A stretch of DNA of 64,000 nucleotides from Marinobacter sp050379415 (GCF_050379415.1 NZ_JBNRLS010000004.1:1-64000), one strand, 5' to 3'. Shown: positions 25,844 to 34,773, counted from the first letter of the stretch. Numbers and translations are program-made. The notes: generated from the letters alone by a model not told the origin.

Positions 25844-26770
25844 ATGTGGTTTCGTAACGCCCGTGTATTCCGTTTTACCAAGCCGTTTGATATCTCCCCT
25901 GAAGAGCTGGAGGAGAAGCTCCAGGCCGATGCATTCAAACCCTGCGGCCCCCAGGAAACCAGCCGTCAGGGTTGGGTGGCGCCGCTGGGCAAGCATGGCG
26001 AGCAGCTGGTGCACAGCGCCAATGGTTATCACCTGATTTCCCTGCGCAAGGAAGAGAAGATCCTGCCGGGCCCCGTGGTGAAGGAAGCCGTGGAAGAGCG
26101 GGCCGAAGCCATTGAAATCGAGCAGGGCCGCAAGGTGCGTCGCAAGGAGAAGGACGAAATCAAGGAACAGGTGATGCTGGAGATGCTGCCCCAGGCCTTT
26201 TCCAAAAACCGCCGCTGCTACGCCTACCTGGCACCCCAGGACGGCGTTCTGGTGGTGGACGCAGGATCTGCCAAACAGGCGGAAGATCTGGCTTCTACCC
26301 TGCGCAAGAGCCTGGGCTCCCTGCCGGTTCGCCCGCCCGCGGTGGAGCAGTCACCCGCCTTCACCTTTACCGGCTGGTTGAACGAAACCATCGACCTGCC
26401 CGCCAGCATTGCCCTGGGCAGCGAGTGCGAACTGAAGGATCCCTCGGAGGATGGCGGTGTGGTGCGCTGCAAAGGCCTCGACCTGAAAGCCGACGAAATC
26501 CGCAACCACCTGGAAGCCGGCATGCAGGTCACCAAACTCGCCGTCACCTGGGACGACAACGTCTCCTTCGTGCTCGACGAGGAGCTGGGCATCCGCCGCC
26601 TGAAGTTCGGCGAGACCCTGCAGGAGCAGCTGGATGATGTTGACGCCGATGATGCCGTGGCCAAGTTTGACGCCGCCTTCAGCCTGATGACGCTGGAGCT
26701 GTCGCGGATGATTCCGGGGCTGCTGGAGGCACTTGGTGGCGAGGATCGCTCGGCGATTGTCGAAGAGTGA
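25844..26770 (+). CDS. rdgC: Recombination-associated protein RdgC
   Basis: The 308-residue product begins MWFRNARVFRFTKPF and has the conserved segments of RdgC (QGWVAPLG, YHLISLRKEEKILP, KLAVTWDDNVSFVLDE). RdgC forms a ring-shaped dimer around DNA and inhibits RecA-promoted strand exchange. Together with recX (9858) the window holds two RecA antagonists, though they are in separate transcription units. Confidence 0.94.
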   Translation: MWFRNARVFRFTKPFDISPEELEEKLQADAFKPCGPQETSRQGWVAPLGKHGEQLVHSANGYHLISLRKEEKILPGPVVKEAVEERAEAIEIEQGRKVRRKEKDEIKEQVMLEMLPQAFSKNRRCYAYLAPQDGVLVVDAGSAKQAEDLASTLRKSLGSLPVRPPAVEQSPAFTFTGWLNETIDLPASIALGSECELKDPSEDGGVVRCKGLDLKADEIRNHLEAGMQVTKLAVTWDDNVSFVLDEELGIRRLKFGETLQEQLDDVDADDAVAKFDAAFSLMTLELSRMIPGLLEALGGEDRSAIVEE

Positions 26771-26774
26771 AAAT

Positions 26775-26804
26775 GGGGTCAGATGAAAGCTTTCATCTGA
26801 CCCC
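26775..26804. terminator. Perfect 30-bp palindrome after rdgC
   Basis: GGGGTCAGATGAAAG and its exact reverse complement are joined without a spacer, forming a self-complementary 30-bp sequence four bases past the rdgC stop and just before the end of the convergent acetyltransferase gene. It can serve as a bidirectional terminator. The GGGGTCAGA ends resemble the short palindromic repeats that accompany REP-associated transposases in many gammaproteobacteria, but only one copy is in this window. Confidence 0.6.
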
Positions 26805-26807
26805 GTC

Positions 26808-29561
26808 TTAGAGATGCGCCCCGCGTTTCTTCAGCCGCTCCTTCTGCCAATCCTTCTCCGGCTCGTTAAGCACCAGCCGAAGATCCATCACCTCTTCTTC
26901 GGTGTTGTACTTGATCTCGAAACCCAGGTGCTCCGCCAGCTGCAACATCGGCCGGTTATCCGGTAGCACATTGCCAATCATCTCCACGGTGCCCCGGGCG
27001 CGGCAGTAATCGATCATTTTCTGCATCAGCGCCACCCCCAGGCCCTCGCCTTTCATCTTGTCATCCACCATTACGGCGAACTCGCAGCGAAGGTTGTCAG
27101 CATCGGTCCAGGTACGCACGGTGCCCAGGGTTTCCTCGCCCTCACCATCTTCCCGGGGCGCGTTGGCGATGAACACCATCTCCCGGTCATAGTCGATCTG
27201 CACCATCTGGGCCACGTCTTCCCGGGAGAAGTGTTTGCGGTACTGAAAGAACCGGTAGCGGATCGATTCCGGCGACTGGTGCTCGTGAAACTCCCGGTGT
27301 GCGGGCTCGTCCTCCGCCAGCACCGGCCGGATGATCACCCGGCGGCCGGACTTGGGCAACACAATCCACTCTTCAAGTTCGCGGGGATACGGCTGGATAA
27401 TCGGCCTGGTCGGGGTGTCATCGAGGTTGATGGCGATGTTGACCGCCACCGCCCCGCTCTCGTTGAACAGCAGCGGCGAGATCTCCAGCCCCTTGATCTC
27501 GGGAATATCGATCACGATCTGGGACAAGGTCACCAGGGTTTCGGAGACCGCCCGGATGTCTTCCTCCGGCTTCAGGCTGTGCTCCTTCAGGAGCTTGTAC
27601 ATGTAGGTACGCCGCAACAGCTCCCGGGCCAGCACCATGTTCAGCGGCGGCAACGCAATCTGCCGGTCCGTCATCACATTGATCTGGGCGCCCGAGGCCC
27701 CGCACACCACCAGCGGCCCGAATTCGGAATCCCGGGTAATACCCACACTGAACTCTACGCCGCCCACATGCTGGTAGGAGCGCTGGACCGCAAAACCCAG
27801 GAACCCACTGTTCGGGAAATGCTCCTGGTACTCCTCCATCAGGAAGCGACAGGAGTCCATGATCGCTGCCTCGCTGTTGAGCTTCTTCACCGTGCCCTTG
27901 TAGCGACGCTGGGTCGGGCTCAGGTCCAGGAACGGGTGGCAGGCCTGCTCGTGCACAATGGTAATATCCACCGGCCGGCGCTCCACCGCAAAGGCTTCCA
28001 GAACCTCCTCGATGTCGTCGCAGTAAATGGTGTCGATGGTATTGATGCCGTAATCCCGGATCACGTCCCGGGCTTCCCGGTTGGACAGATGCATCCGTCC
28101 CGAGCGCAGGGCGTTGGCCACCAGCCGGCGGGGCCGGGTCCGGTCGGCGAAATGGTCGGTGAAGGACTCCGGGGTCTCGGTCAGCAGGCGCTGTACCCGT
28201 TGGTGTCGGACATGCTGCATGAACGCCATCACCGCCTTCTCCGGATTGAAGAAGGATGGAAGCCCCGCCCGGTAGAATTCCTCCCGGGATTCCATCACCG
28301 TGCTCTGGCCCAGCCAGCAGGTGAACACGTTCAGGCGCGTCCCCTTCGAGGCCTGCACCACCGCATCGGCGATCTGCAGGCTGTCCTCGGTCAGACTGGG
28401 AGCGTACATGACCAGCACATTGGCCACCTCCGGGTCCTTGGCCAGGATCTTGATGGCCTGGGCGTAGAGTTCCGGAGAGGCGTCGTAGTTCAGGTCGATG
28501 GGATTCTTGCGGGTCCAGTACGGGGGTAACAATTCGGCCAGGGATTCAATGCTCTGCTCCGACAATTCCGCCAGTTCGCCGCCCAGATCCGCCAGCCGGT
28601 CCACCGCCAGCACACCCGGGCCGACGCCGTTGGCCATGATCGCCAGGGACTCCCGGCGCAAGGGTCGCATACGGGTCAGGGTTTCCAGGGCATCGAACAT
28701 CTGCCCCAGGCCATCCACCCGCAACACACCAGCCCTCTGCAGCATGGCATCGTAGATCGGGTCACTGCGTTTCAGGCCGGCAGGCAGTTCGTGGTGGAAC
28801 CATTCCGATTCCGGCACCCGGCCGGACTTGACCGCAATCACCGGCTTGGTGCGGGAAGCCACCCGAACCGCCGACATGAAGCGCCGGGGGTTGGGCACGT
28901 TCTCGATGTGCAGGAGGATGGCGCGGGTCTGGGTGTCCTGGGCCAGGTAATCGATCAGGTCATCGTGATCGATGTCCATGCCATCACCCAGGGTCAGGAA
29001 ATAGGAGAACCCGACGCCCCGGGCAAACGCCCAGTCCAGCACCGAGCTGGCGATGGTGCCGCTCTGCCCCACAAACGCCACACGCCCGGGAATGGCCCCC
29101 ATGTGTGCGTAGGTAGCGTTCAGACTACGAGCCGGCACCATGAGGCCGATGGTGTTCGGCCCGAGCACACGGATACCGGTCTCCTTGGCGGCCTCGCGAA
29201 CCGAGTACATCAGGGGCTGCCCGGTCTTGCTGTGGGTCCGGGACATACCACCGGTCATCACGATGGCGGTTCGCACACCCGCCTCGCCCAGGCGCTTGAT
29301 GGTTTTTGCGACGGTATCGGGCGGGGTACAGATAATGGCCAGGTCCGGCGTGAAATCCATCTTTGCCACTTTGGGCACGCAAGGCACACCGTGGACATTG
29401 TCGTAGCCGCTCTGGTTGATCACCAGAAGCTTCTCTGTGGGGTAGTCGCCACCAAGAAGGTTCCGAAGGACCATGCCACCCAGGTTGTCGGCGCGCTCGG
29501 AGGCACCAATCACGACGATGGAACTCGGGTTGAAAAGACTTTCCAGGTAACGGGTGCTCAA
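26808..29561 (-). CDS. Pat-type protein acetyltransferase (ADP-forming acyl-CoA synthetase-like + GNAT)
   Basis: A 917-residue fusion: CoA-binding domain (about 1-130, SIVVIGASERADNLGG), two succinyl-CoA-ligase-like domains (about 140-460), an ATP-grasp region (about 490-700), and a C-terminal GNAT domain (about 730-890) with the acetyl-CoA loop KGEGLGVALM. The domain order is that of PatZ/YfiQ/Pat, which acetylates lysines of enzymes such as acetyl-CoA synthetase. The phospho-His expected in the true synthetases (H-T-G-A-L-x-G before S-D) seems absent: the aligned stretch reads ELPAGLKRSD, consistent with a regulatory, non-catalytic synthetase part. It is divergent from a histone-deacetylase-family gene. 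Confidence 0.87.
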   Translation of the reverse strand: MSTRYLESLFNPSSIVVIGASERADNLGGMVLRNLLGGDYPTEKLLVINQSGYDNVHGVPCVPKVAKMDFTPDLAIICTPPDTVAKTIKRLGEAGVRTAIVMTGGMSRTHSKTGQPLMYSVREAAKETGIRVLGPNTIGLMVPARSLNATYAHMGAIPGRVAFVGQSGTIASSVLDWAFARGVGFSYFLTLGDGMDIDHDDLIDYLAQDTQTRAILLHIENVPNPRRFMSAVRVASRTKPVIAVKSGRVPESEWFHHELPAGLKRSDPIYDAMLQRAGVLRVDGLGQMFDALETLTRMRPLRRESLAIMANGVGPGVLAVDRLADLGGELAELSEQSIESLAELLPPYWTRKNPIDLNYDASPELYAQAIKILAKDPEVANVLVMYAPSLTEDSLQIADAVVQASKGTRLNVFTCWLGQSTVMESREEFYRAGLPSFFNPEKAVMAFMQHVRHQRVQRLLTETPESFTDHFADRTRPRRLVANALRSGRMHLSNREARDVIRDYGINTIDTIYCDDIEEVLEAFAVERRPVDITIVHEQACHPFLDLSPTQRRYKGTVKKLNSEAAIMDSCRFLMEEYQEHFPNSGFLGFAVQRSYQHVGGVEFSVGITRDSEFGPLVVCGASGAQINVMTDRQIALPPLNMVLARELLRRTYMYKLLKEHSLKPEEDIRAVSETLVTLSQIVIDIPEIKGLEISPLLFNESGAVAVNIAINLDDTPTRPIIQPYPRELEEWIVLPKSGRRVIIRPVLAEDEPAHREFHEHQSPESIRYRFFQYRKHFSREDVAQMVQIDYDREMVFIANAPREDGEGEETLGTVRTWTDADNLRCEFAVMVDDKMKGEGLGVALMQKMIDYCRARGTVEMIGNVLPDNRPMLQLAEHLGFEIKYNTEEEVMDLRLVLNEPEKDWQKERLKKRGAHL

Positions 29562-29771
29562 AGCGGTCTCCTCAGACCAGCCCCCGCCGGGCCGGTTCAG
29601 GTGATAACGTCAATAAATCAGAATACTTACCAATGTATATCTTATCTTAGGCCTTCCGGTATTGATGTAAAACGGCTATCAGCCCTATAAGACCAAAGAA
29701 ATACGACGGACTGCGGTTTTCCCTGATAACATTGATGAAAATACAAGCATATTCCGGACGAACAGAGACGT

Positions 29772-30698
29772 ATGACCACGGCATTCTTTTCCCACGACGA
29801 CTGCATGAAGCACAATATGGGCCCGGACCATCCGGAATGCCCGGAACGTATCTCGACGATCCTCGCCTACCTCGCAGACACGCACCTGGAACAGGATCTG
29901 GACTGGGTTCGTCCGGAAGAGATCACCCGTGACCAGCTGTTGGCCGTACACCCGGAAAAATACCTGCAACAGCTGGAACTGATGGAGCCCACCCGCGGCC
30001 GAGTCTTTACCGACCCGGACACCGCGATGATGCCCGACACCCTGAGGGCCGCCCGCCTGGCCGCCGGCGCCAACGTTCAGGCCGTCGACATGGTGATGAG
30101 CAGCCAGGTTACCAATGCCTTTGTCTGCGCCCGACCTCCCGGCCATCATGCCGAGCGCGCCAAATCCATGGGTTTCTGTTTCTACAACAACATTGCACTC
30201 GCCGCCATGCGGGCGCTGAACTTCCACCATCTCGACCGGGTGGCCATCGTGGATTTCGATGTACACCAGGGCAACGGCACTGCGGACATCGTGGGCGGCG
30301 ACGAGCGCATTCTTATGTGCTCCAGCTTCCAGCACCCGTTCTATCCCCACTCCCACGTCCACCGGCAGGCGCCAAACATCGTCAATGCGCCCATCGAAGC
30401 AGGCTGCTCCTCCACCGAGTACCGGAAAACCGTAGAGGCCGTCTGGCTTAAAAAGCTGCAGGACTTCAAACCCCAGGTCATCCTGATCTCCGCCGGCTTC
30501 GATGCCCACAAGCTGGACCCGATGGCGGAGCTGAACCTGGAGACCGAAGACTTCCGCTGGCTCACCGAGATGATCACCAGCGTCGCCAACGATTACTCCA
30601 ACGACCGGGTCATCTCCACGCTCGAAGGGGGCTACCACCTCAGGGCGCTGGCCGAGAGCGTGGCCACCCACCTGGAAGTTCTGGACTCCGTCTACTGA
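29772..30698 (+). CDS. Histone deacetylase family protein (class II-like)
   Basis: A 308-residue arginase/deacetylase-fold protein. Visible motifs include HPECPER near the N terminus, the catalytic RPPGHHAE, GFCFYNNIA, the zinc ligand segment DFDVHQGNGT, SAGFDAH and LEGGYHL. The family includes protein-lysine and acetylpolyamine deacetylases; the substrate is not evident. The shared 210-bp intergenic region with the Pat-type acetyltransferase suggests a possible writer/eraser pair. The start at 29772 is the only good N terminus. pyrC follows after 87 bp. Confidence 0.88.
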   Translation: MTTAFFSHDDCMKHNMGPDHPECPERISTILAYLADTHLEQDLDWVRPEEITRDQLLAVHPEKYLQQLELMEPTRGRVFTDPDTAMMPDTLRAARLAAGANVQAVDMVMSSQVTNAFVCARPPGHHAERAKSMGFCFYNNIALAAMRALNFHHLDRVAIVDFDVHQGNGTADIVGGDERILMCSSFQHPFYPHSHVHRQAPNIVNAPIEAGCSSTEYRKTVEAVWLKKLQDFKPQVILISAGFDAHKLDPMAELNLETEDFRWLTEMITSVANDYSNDRVISTLEGGYHLRALAESVATHLEVLDSVY

Positions 30699-30709
30699 TC
30701 CACAGGTTC

Positions 30710-30785
30710 TCCGGGAGGGTGAGCAACAACGCTGTTCACCTTCTGATATAATTCGGCAAATTTTCAGGCCTCCCGGAAAACACCC
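30710..30785 (+). promoter_or_regulatory. pyrC promoter and structured leader
   Basis: A perfect -10 TATAAT lies at 30747-30752; no strong -35 is visible. Arms TCCGGGAGG (30710-30718) and CCTCCCGGA (30769-30777) are complementary, and closer in TTTTC (30761-30765) can pair with GGAAAA (30775-30780), which would hide the purine-rich ribosome site of pyrC. A hairpin over the ribosome site is a known control principle for enterobacterial pyrC; whether it operates here is inference. Confidence 0.35.
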
Positions 30786-31817
30786 ATGACAGAACAGCTG
30801 ACCATCACCCGTCCGGACGACTGGCACCTGCACGTCCGCGACGGGGATATCCTCAAGGACGTGGTCCCGGCCACCGCCGCCTGTTTCGGCCGCGCCATCA
30901 TCATGCCCAACCTGGTGCCCCCCGTGGTCACCGCCGCGGACGCGAACGCCTACCGCGAACGCATCCTGGCAGCTGCCAGCGGCACCGACTTCGAACCGCT
31001 GATGACCCTGTACCTGACCGAAGCCACCACGCCGGAGATGATCCGGGAAGCCAAGGCCGCCGGCGTCATCGCCGCCAAGCTCTACCCGGCCGGTGCCACC
31101 ACCAACTCTGCTTCCGGGGTGAAGGATATTCGCAACATCTATCCCGTGCTGGAGGCCATGGCCGACTGCGGCATGCTGTTGCTGGTGCATGGCGAAGTCA
31201 CCGATGGGGACATCGATATCTTTGACCGGGAGAAAGTGTTCCTCGAGCGGGTACTGGCACCCACCCTGGAAGCCTTCCCCAGCCTGAAGGTGGTGCTCGA
31301 ACACATCACCACCGCCGATTCCGCTAACTTTGTCCGTGACTACAAGGGTGACAACCTCGGCGCGACACTGACGCCCCAACACCTGATGTACAACCGCAAC
31401 CACATGCTGGTTGGCGGCATCCGCCCCCACCTTTACTGCCTGCCCATCCTGAAGCGCAATCTTCACCAGCAGGCCCTGCGGGACGCGGTGGCCAGCGGCG
31501 ACAAGCGTTTCTTCCTGGGCACCGATTCCGCCCCCCACGCCAGGGACAAGAAAGAAGCCGCGTGCGGCTGTGCCGGTTGCTACTCTGCCTTCGGCGCCAT
31601 TGGCCTGTACGCGGAAATCTTCGAGGAACTGGGTATCCTGGACAAGTTCGAGGCCTTCGCCAGCCATAATGGTGCCGACTTCTACGGCGTGCCCCGCAAC
31701 CAGGACACCATCACCCTGGTGCGCAAGCCCTGGACCATGCCCGAGCAACTGCCCCTGGCAGGCGGCTCCATTGTGCCCCTGAAAGCCGGTGAAACCGTTA
31801 ACTGGCAAATGGCGTAA
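30786..31817 (+). CDS. pyrC: Dihydroorotase
   Basis: PyrC closes N-carbamoyl-aspartate to dihydroorotate in pyrimidine synthesis. The 343-residue length is that of the type II (E. coli-like) enzyme. Metal ligands and signature are visible: DDWHLHVRDGD, the carboxylated-lysine region AAKLYPAGATTNS, VHGEVTD, VLEHITT and GTDSAPH. The start is at 30786. rnt follows 43 bp downstream in the same direction and may share the transcript. Confidence 0.96.
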   Translation: MTEQLTITRPDDWHLHVRDGDILKDVVPATAACFGRAIIMPNLVPPVVTAADANAYRERILAAASGTDFEPLMTLYLTEATTPEMIREAKAAGVIAAKLYPAGATTNSASGVKDIRNIYPVLEAMADCGMLLLVHGEVTDGDIDIFDREKVFLERVLAPTLEAFPSLKVVLEHITTADSANFVRDYKGDNLGATLTPQHLMYNRNHMLVGGIRPHLYCLPILKRNLHQQALRDAVASGDKRFFLGTDSAPHARDKKEAACGCAGCYSAFGAIGLYAEIFEELGILDKFEAFASHNGADFYGVPRNQDTITLVRKPWTMPEQLPLAGGSIVPLKAGETVNWQMA

Positions 31818-31860
31818 TCTGTTACGCCGCGTACACACACTGTCGACAACCGGAGTTCGA

Positions 31861-32517
31861 GTGACAGACGAAAACAAAGAACCGCATCCCATGTCCAAAC
31901 GCTTCCGTGGTTTCCTGCCCGTGGTGGTCGATGTGGAAACCGCCGGCTTTAACCCCGAGCGGGATGCCCTGCTGGAAGTGGCAGCGGTGCTGCTGACCAT
32001 GGATGACGACGGCTTGTTGCGCCGGGGCGAAACCCACCTGCAACAGATCGACCCGTTTGAAGGCGCGAACCTGGAACAATCTGCCCTGGACTTTACCGGC
32101 ATCGACCCGTGGGATCCGAGCCGTGAGGCAGTGCCTGAGCGTGAAGGCCTGAGTGAGATCTTCAGCCCGATCCGCAAGGCGGTGAAGGCCCATGACTGCA
32201 AACGGGCGGTGTTGGTGGGCCACAATGCCACCTTTGACCACAACTTTGTGTTTGCTGCCGCCATGCGCGCCGACATCAAGCGCAACCCGTTCCACCCGTT
32301 CTCCACGTTCGACACCGCGACCCTGGCGGGCCTTGCCTATGGCCACACGGTGCTGGCCCAGGCCTGCAAGCTGGCAGGCATTCCGTTCAGCAACAAGGAA
32401 GCCCACTCGGCCGCCTATGACGCCGAGAAAACCGCCGACCTGTTCTGCGGCATCGTCAATCGGTGGAAGGAGCTGGGCGGTTTTCCGCCGCCTCCGGTGG
32501 AAATCCCCGAGCAATAA
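31861..32517 (+). CDS. rnt: Ribonuclease T
   Basis: RNase T is a DEDD exonuclease that trims the 3' ends of tRNA and other stable RNAs. The product (218 residues from the GTG at 31861) contains the Exo motifs: VVDVETAGFNPERDA (D, E), GHNATFDHNF, and HSAAYDAEKTADLF (H...D). The GTG start is preferred because a GGAG site precedes it and the N terminus then matches known RNase T; ATGs at 31789 (overlapping pyrC) and 31891 are alternatives. A strong terminator follows. Confidence 0.94.
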   Translation: MTDENKEPHPMSKRFRGFLPVVVDVETAGFNPERDALLEVAAVLLTMDDDGLLRRGETHLQQIDPFEGANLEQSALDFTGIDPWDPSREAVPEREGLSEIFSPIRKAVKAHDCKRAVLVGHNATFDHNFVFAAAMRADIKRNPFHPFSTFDTATLAGLAYGHTVLAQACKLAGIPFSNKEAHSAAYDAEKTADLFCGIVNRWKELGGFPPPPVEIPEQ

Positions 32518-32524
32518 CCAATAC

Positions 32525-32560
32525 CCATTAAAAAACCCGCCGAAGCGGGTTTTTTAATGG
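32525..32560. terminator. Bidirectional rho-independent terminator between rnt and the acyl-CoA reductase gene
   Basis: CCATTAAAAAACCCGC (32525-32540) and GCGGGTTTTTTAATGG (32545-32560) are perfectly complementary with a four-base loop. The A-run and T-run flanking the GC core make it work for both converging genes. Confidence 0.92.
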
Positions 32561-32575
32561 CGGCGTGGTCCACTG

Positions 32576-34561
32576 TTACCAGTAGATACCCCGCATAATC
32601 GCTGCAAAGGCCACCTGCTCGGTGGACACTTTCGGCTTCTCACCGGACTTGCTGCCGGCGGCCGCCGGTGAATCCGGGAACATCCGGTAACCGGTGTTCA
32701 TGATGATCTCGCCCATCTTCGGCGCCAGGGCGTGCAGCACCTGAGCGAAGATACCCAGACGGGTGGCAATGCGCTTGGGCCGGTAGACGATCGCATCGGC
32801 CACCATGTCCGCCGCCTCGTCCGGTGTCAGGGTCGGCACCTGATCGTAGATTTTCGTCGGCGCAATCATCGGCGTCTTCACCAGCGGCATATTGATGGTG
32901 GTGAAGGTCACATTCCGATCAGACCATTCCGCCGCCGCACAGCGACTGAACGCATCCAGGGCCGACTTGGACGCCACATAGGCCGAGAACCGCGGGGCGT
33001 TGGTGAGCACCCCGATCGAGGAAATGTTCACCACGTGACCGCGGCGATGCTCCAGCATGCTCGGGGCAAAGCCCATGATCAGCCGCACAGAGCCGAAGTA
33101 ATTCAGCTGCATGGTGCGCTCGAAATCGTGGAAGCGGTCAAACGACAGATCCAGGGACCGGCGGATGGAACGGCCGGCGTTGTTTACCAGCACATCCACG
33201 TGGCCGTGGTTGTCCAGCACGGTCCTGATGAACTCGTCACAGGCGTCCATGTCCGAGAAATCGCACTGATAGGCGTGCACGCTGGCACCGCGGGATTCCA
33301 GCTCCGCCGCCACTTCCTTCAGCCGCTCGGGCTTGCGGGCACCGATGACCAGAATGGCACCGGCATCCGCCAGCTTCTGGGCGGTCGCCAGACCAATCCC
33401 CGAGGTTGCGCCGGTGACCACGCAGACCCGGCCCTCGACCGTACCCTTGAGGGTGCGATCTTTGAACAGGTCCGGATCCAGGTTGCGTTCCCAGTAATCC
33501 CAGATCACCGGAGCATAGTCGGGCAAGCGCGGTACTTCGATGCCGGTGCCCTTCAGCACCCGCTCGGTCTCGCGGGCGTCGAACCGGGTGGGATAGTTGA
33601 TGAACGACATCACCGATGGCGGAATACCCATGTCATCCAGTACCGCGCTGGTAATACGCTTCACCGGCGGCAGGTTCTTGACACTCTGGCGGATAAACGG
33701 CGGGATGAAGCCGAACATCCGGGAATCGATGCGCATGCCCATCTTCGGCGCGTGGCCGGCCTCGCTGAAAATATTGAGGATCTCGCCAACCTTGTAGGGA
33801 TCGGAATCCACCAGGTGGAAACAGTTGCCGTCCTCACCTTCGAGGTGGGCAATGTGATCCAGTGCATCTACCACGAAATCCACCGGCACAATGTTCAGGC
33901 GGCCGCCCTCGATGCCGATGGTGGGCACCCACTGGGGCAGTGCGTGGCGAATCTTCTGGATCATCTTGAAGAAGTAATAGGGACCATCCACCTTGTCCAT
34001 TTCACCGGTTTCGGAATGGCCGATCACCATGCCCGGCCGGTAAATACGGAACGGCACCTTGCACTCTTCCCGCACCACCTTTTCGGACTCATGTTTGGTG
34101 AGCAGGTAGGGATGATCGAGCTTTTCCGCTTCCTCGAACATGTCCTCGCGGAAAGTACCCTTGAACAGGCCTGCCGCTGCAATGGAGGAGACATGATGGA
34201 TGTGCTTCGCGCCCATGGCCTCTGCCGCCTGGACTGCCGCCCGGGTTCCATCAATGTTGGCCGCCTGCTGACTGTCCTCATCCGCGCCCATGTCATAGAC
34301 GGCGGCAAGATGGAAAAAATGATCGATATTGCCCTTGAGGGACGCCATGGCGTCGGCGTCGATCCCCAGATTCGGACTGGTCAGATCACCAATCACCGCC
34401 TTGACGCGGGTTTCATCCGCGCCCCAGCGCTCCCGGAGCTTCTGGAGCTTGTCCTGGCTCTGTTCGCGAACCAGTACGTGAACGGTGCCGCCACGCGCCA
34501 GAAGCTTCTCAACGAGAAAACGGCCAATAAATCCGGTACCACCAGTAAGGAAGTAGTTCAT
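32576..34561 (-). CDS. Fatty acyl-CoA reductase, two-domain alcohol-forming type
   Basis: The 661-residue protein joins an N-terminal extended SDR (about 1-370) with cofactor motif TGGTGFIG and Y-L-L-T-K, to a C-terminal classical SDR (about 378-600) with TGATSGIG, NNAGRS and YVASK. I recognise it as very close to the Marinobacter fatty acyl-CoA reductase that takes acyl-CoA or acyl-ACP to fatty alcohol in two NADPH steps, the supply of alcohol for wax esters. No wax-ester synthase is in the window. The gene is alone; its 382-bp upstream gap holds two related AGAG-N6-CTCT repeats that could bind a regulator. Confidence 0.93.
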   Translation of the reverse strand: MNYFLTGGTGFIGRFLVEKLLARGGTVHVLVREQSQDKLQKLRERWGADETRVKAVIGDLTSPNLGIDADAMASLKGNIDHFFHLAAVYDMGADEDSQQAANIDGTRAAVQAAEAMGAKHIHHVSSIAAAGLFKGTFREDMFEEAEKLDHPYLLTKHESEKVVREECKVPFRIYRPGMVIGHSETGEMDKVDGPYYFFKMIQKIRHALPQWVPTIGIEGGRLNIVPVDFVVDALDHIAHLEGEDGNCFHLVDSDPYKVGEILNIFSEAGHAPKMGMRIDSRMFGFIPPFIRQSVKNLPPVKRITSAVLDDMGIPPSVMSFINYPTRFDARETERVLKGTGIEVPRLPDYAPVIWDYWERNLDPDLFKDRTLKGTVEGRVCVVTGATSGIGLATAQKLADAGAILVIGARKPERLKEVAAELESRGASVHAYQCDFSDMDACDEFIRTVLDNHGHVDVLVNNAGRSIRRSLDLSFDRFHDFERTMQLNYFGSVRLIMGFAPSMLEHRRGHVVNISSIGVLTNAPRFSAYVASKSALDAFSRCAAAEWSDRNVTFTTINMPLVKTPMIAPTKIYDQVPTLTPDEAADMVADAIVYRPKRIATRLGIFAQVLHALAPKMGEIIMNTGYRMFPDSPAAAGSKSGEKPKVSTEQVAFAAIMRGIYW

Positions 34562-34687
34562 TAAATTCCACCCTGCCTGTTGCTCTGTTTTTGTCTATCC
34601 ATGCCGGGCGCCATTCGACTAAAGTCGTAGTCACCCGAAAACGCCGGCATTGTACTTAATTGCAACGTTCATGTATCGAACTTTTTT

Positions 34688-34734
34688 AGAGCATTTACTC
34701 TTTAAGCTATTGTTTTGTATAGAGCCATTACTCT
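34688..34734. promoter_or_regulatory. Pair of AGAG-N6-CTCT repeats, candidate operators
   Basis: AGAGCATTTACTCT (34688-34701) and AGAGCCATTACTCT (34721-34734) are near-identical, each internally symmetric (AGAG...CTCT), and their starts are 33 bp apart, about three helical turns. They lie about 130-170 bp upstream of the fatty acyl-CoA reductase start. They do not resemble the FadR or PsrA sites I know. Binding of a dimeric repressor is inference. Confidence 0.4.
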
Positions 34735-34744
34735 AATTACCGGA

Positions 34745-34773
34745 CAGGCCCTGCGATGGGCCTGGCGATTTTT
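34745..34773 (+). terminator. Terminator-like hairpin without an upstream gene
   Basis: CAGGCCC (34745-34751) pairs with GGGCCTG (34758-34764) and is followed by GCGA and five T residues. It points along the plus strand, yet no plus-strand gene ends before it. It could end a short unannotated transcript or act as an attenuator in the leader of the small gene at 34944. Confidence 0.5.

Noticed and set aside
29685..32315. 876-codon open frame antisense to the HDAC, pyrC and rnt genes
   Set aside because: It is the mirror of high-GC codon usage in three well-identified genes and its translation has no recognisable domain.
32732..34564. 610-codon antisense frame across the acyl-CoA reductase gene
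   Set aside because: The minus-strand product is a recognised enzyme; the antisense frame shows the His/Arg-rich pattern of a shadow.
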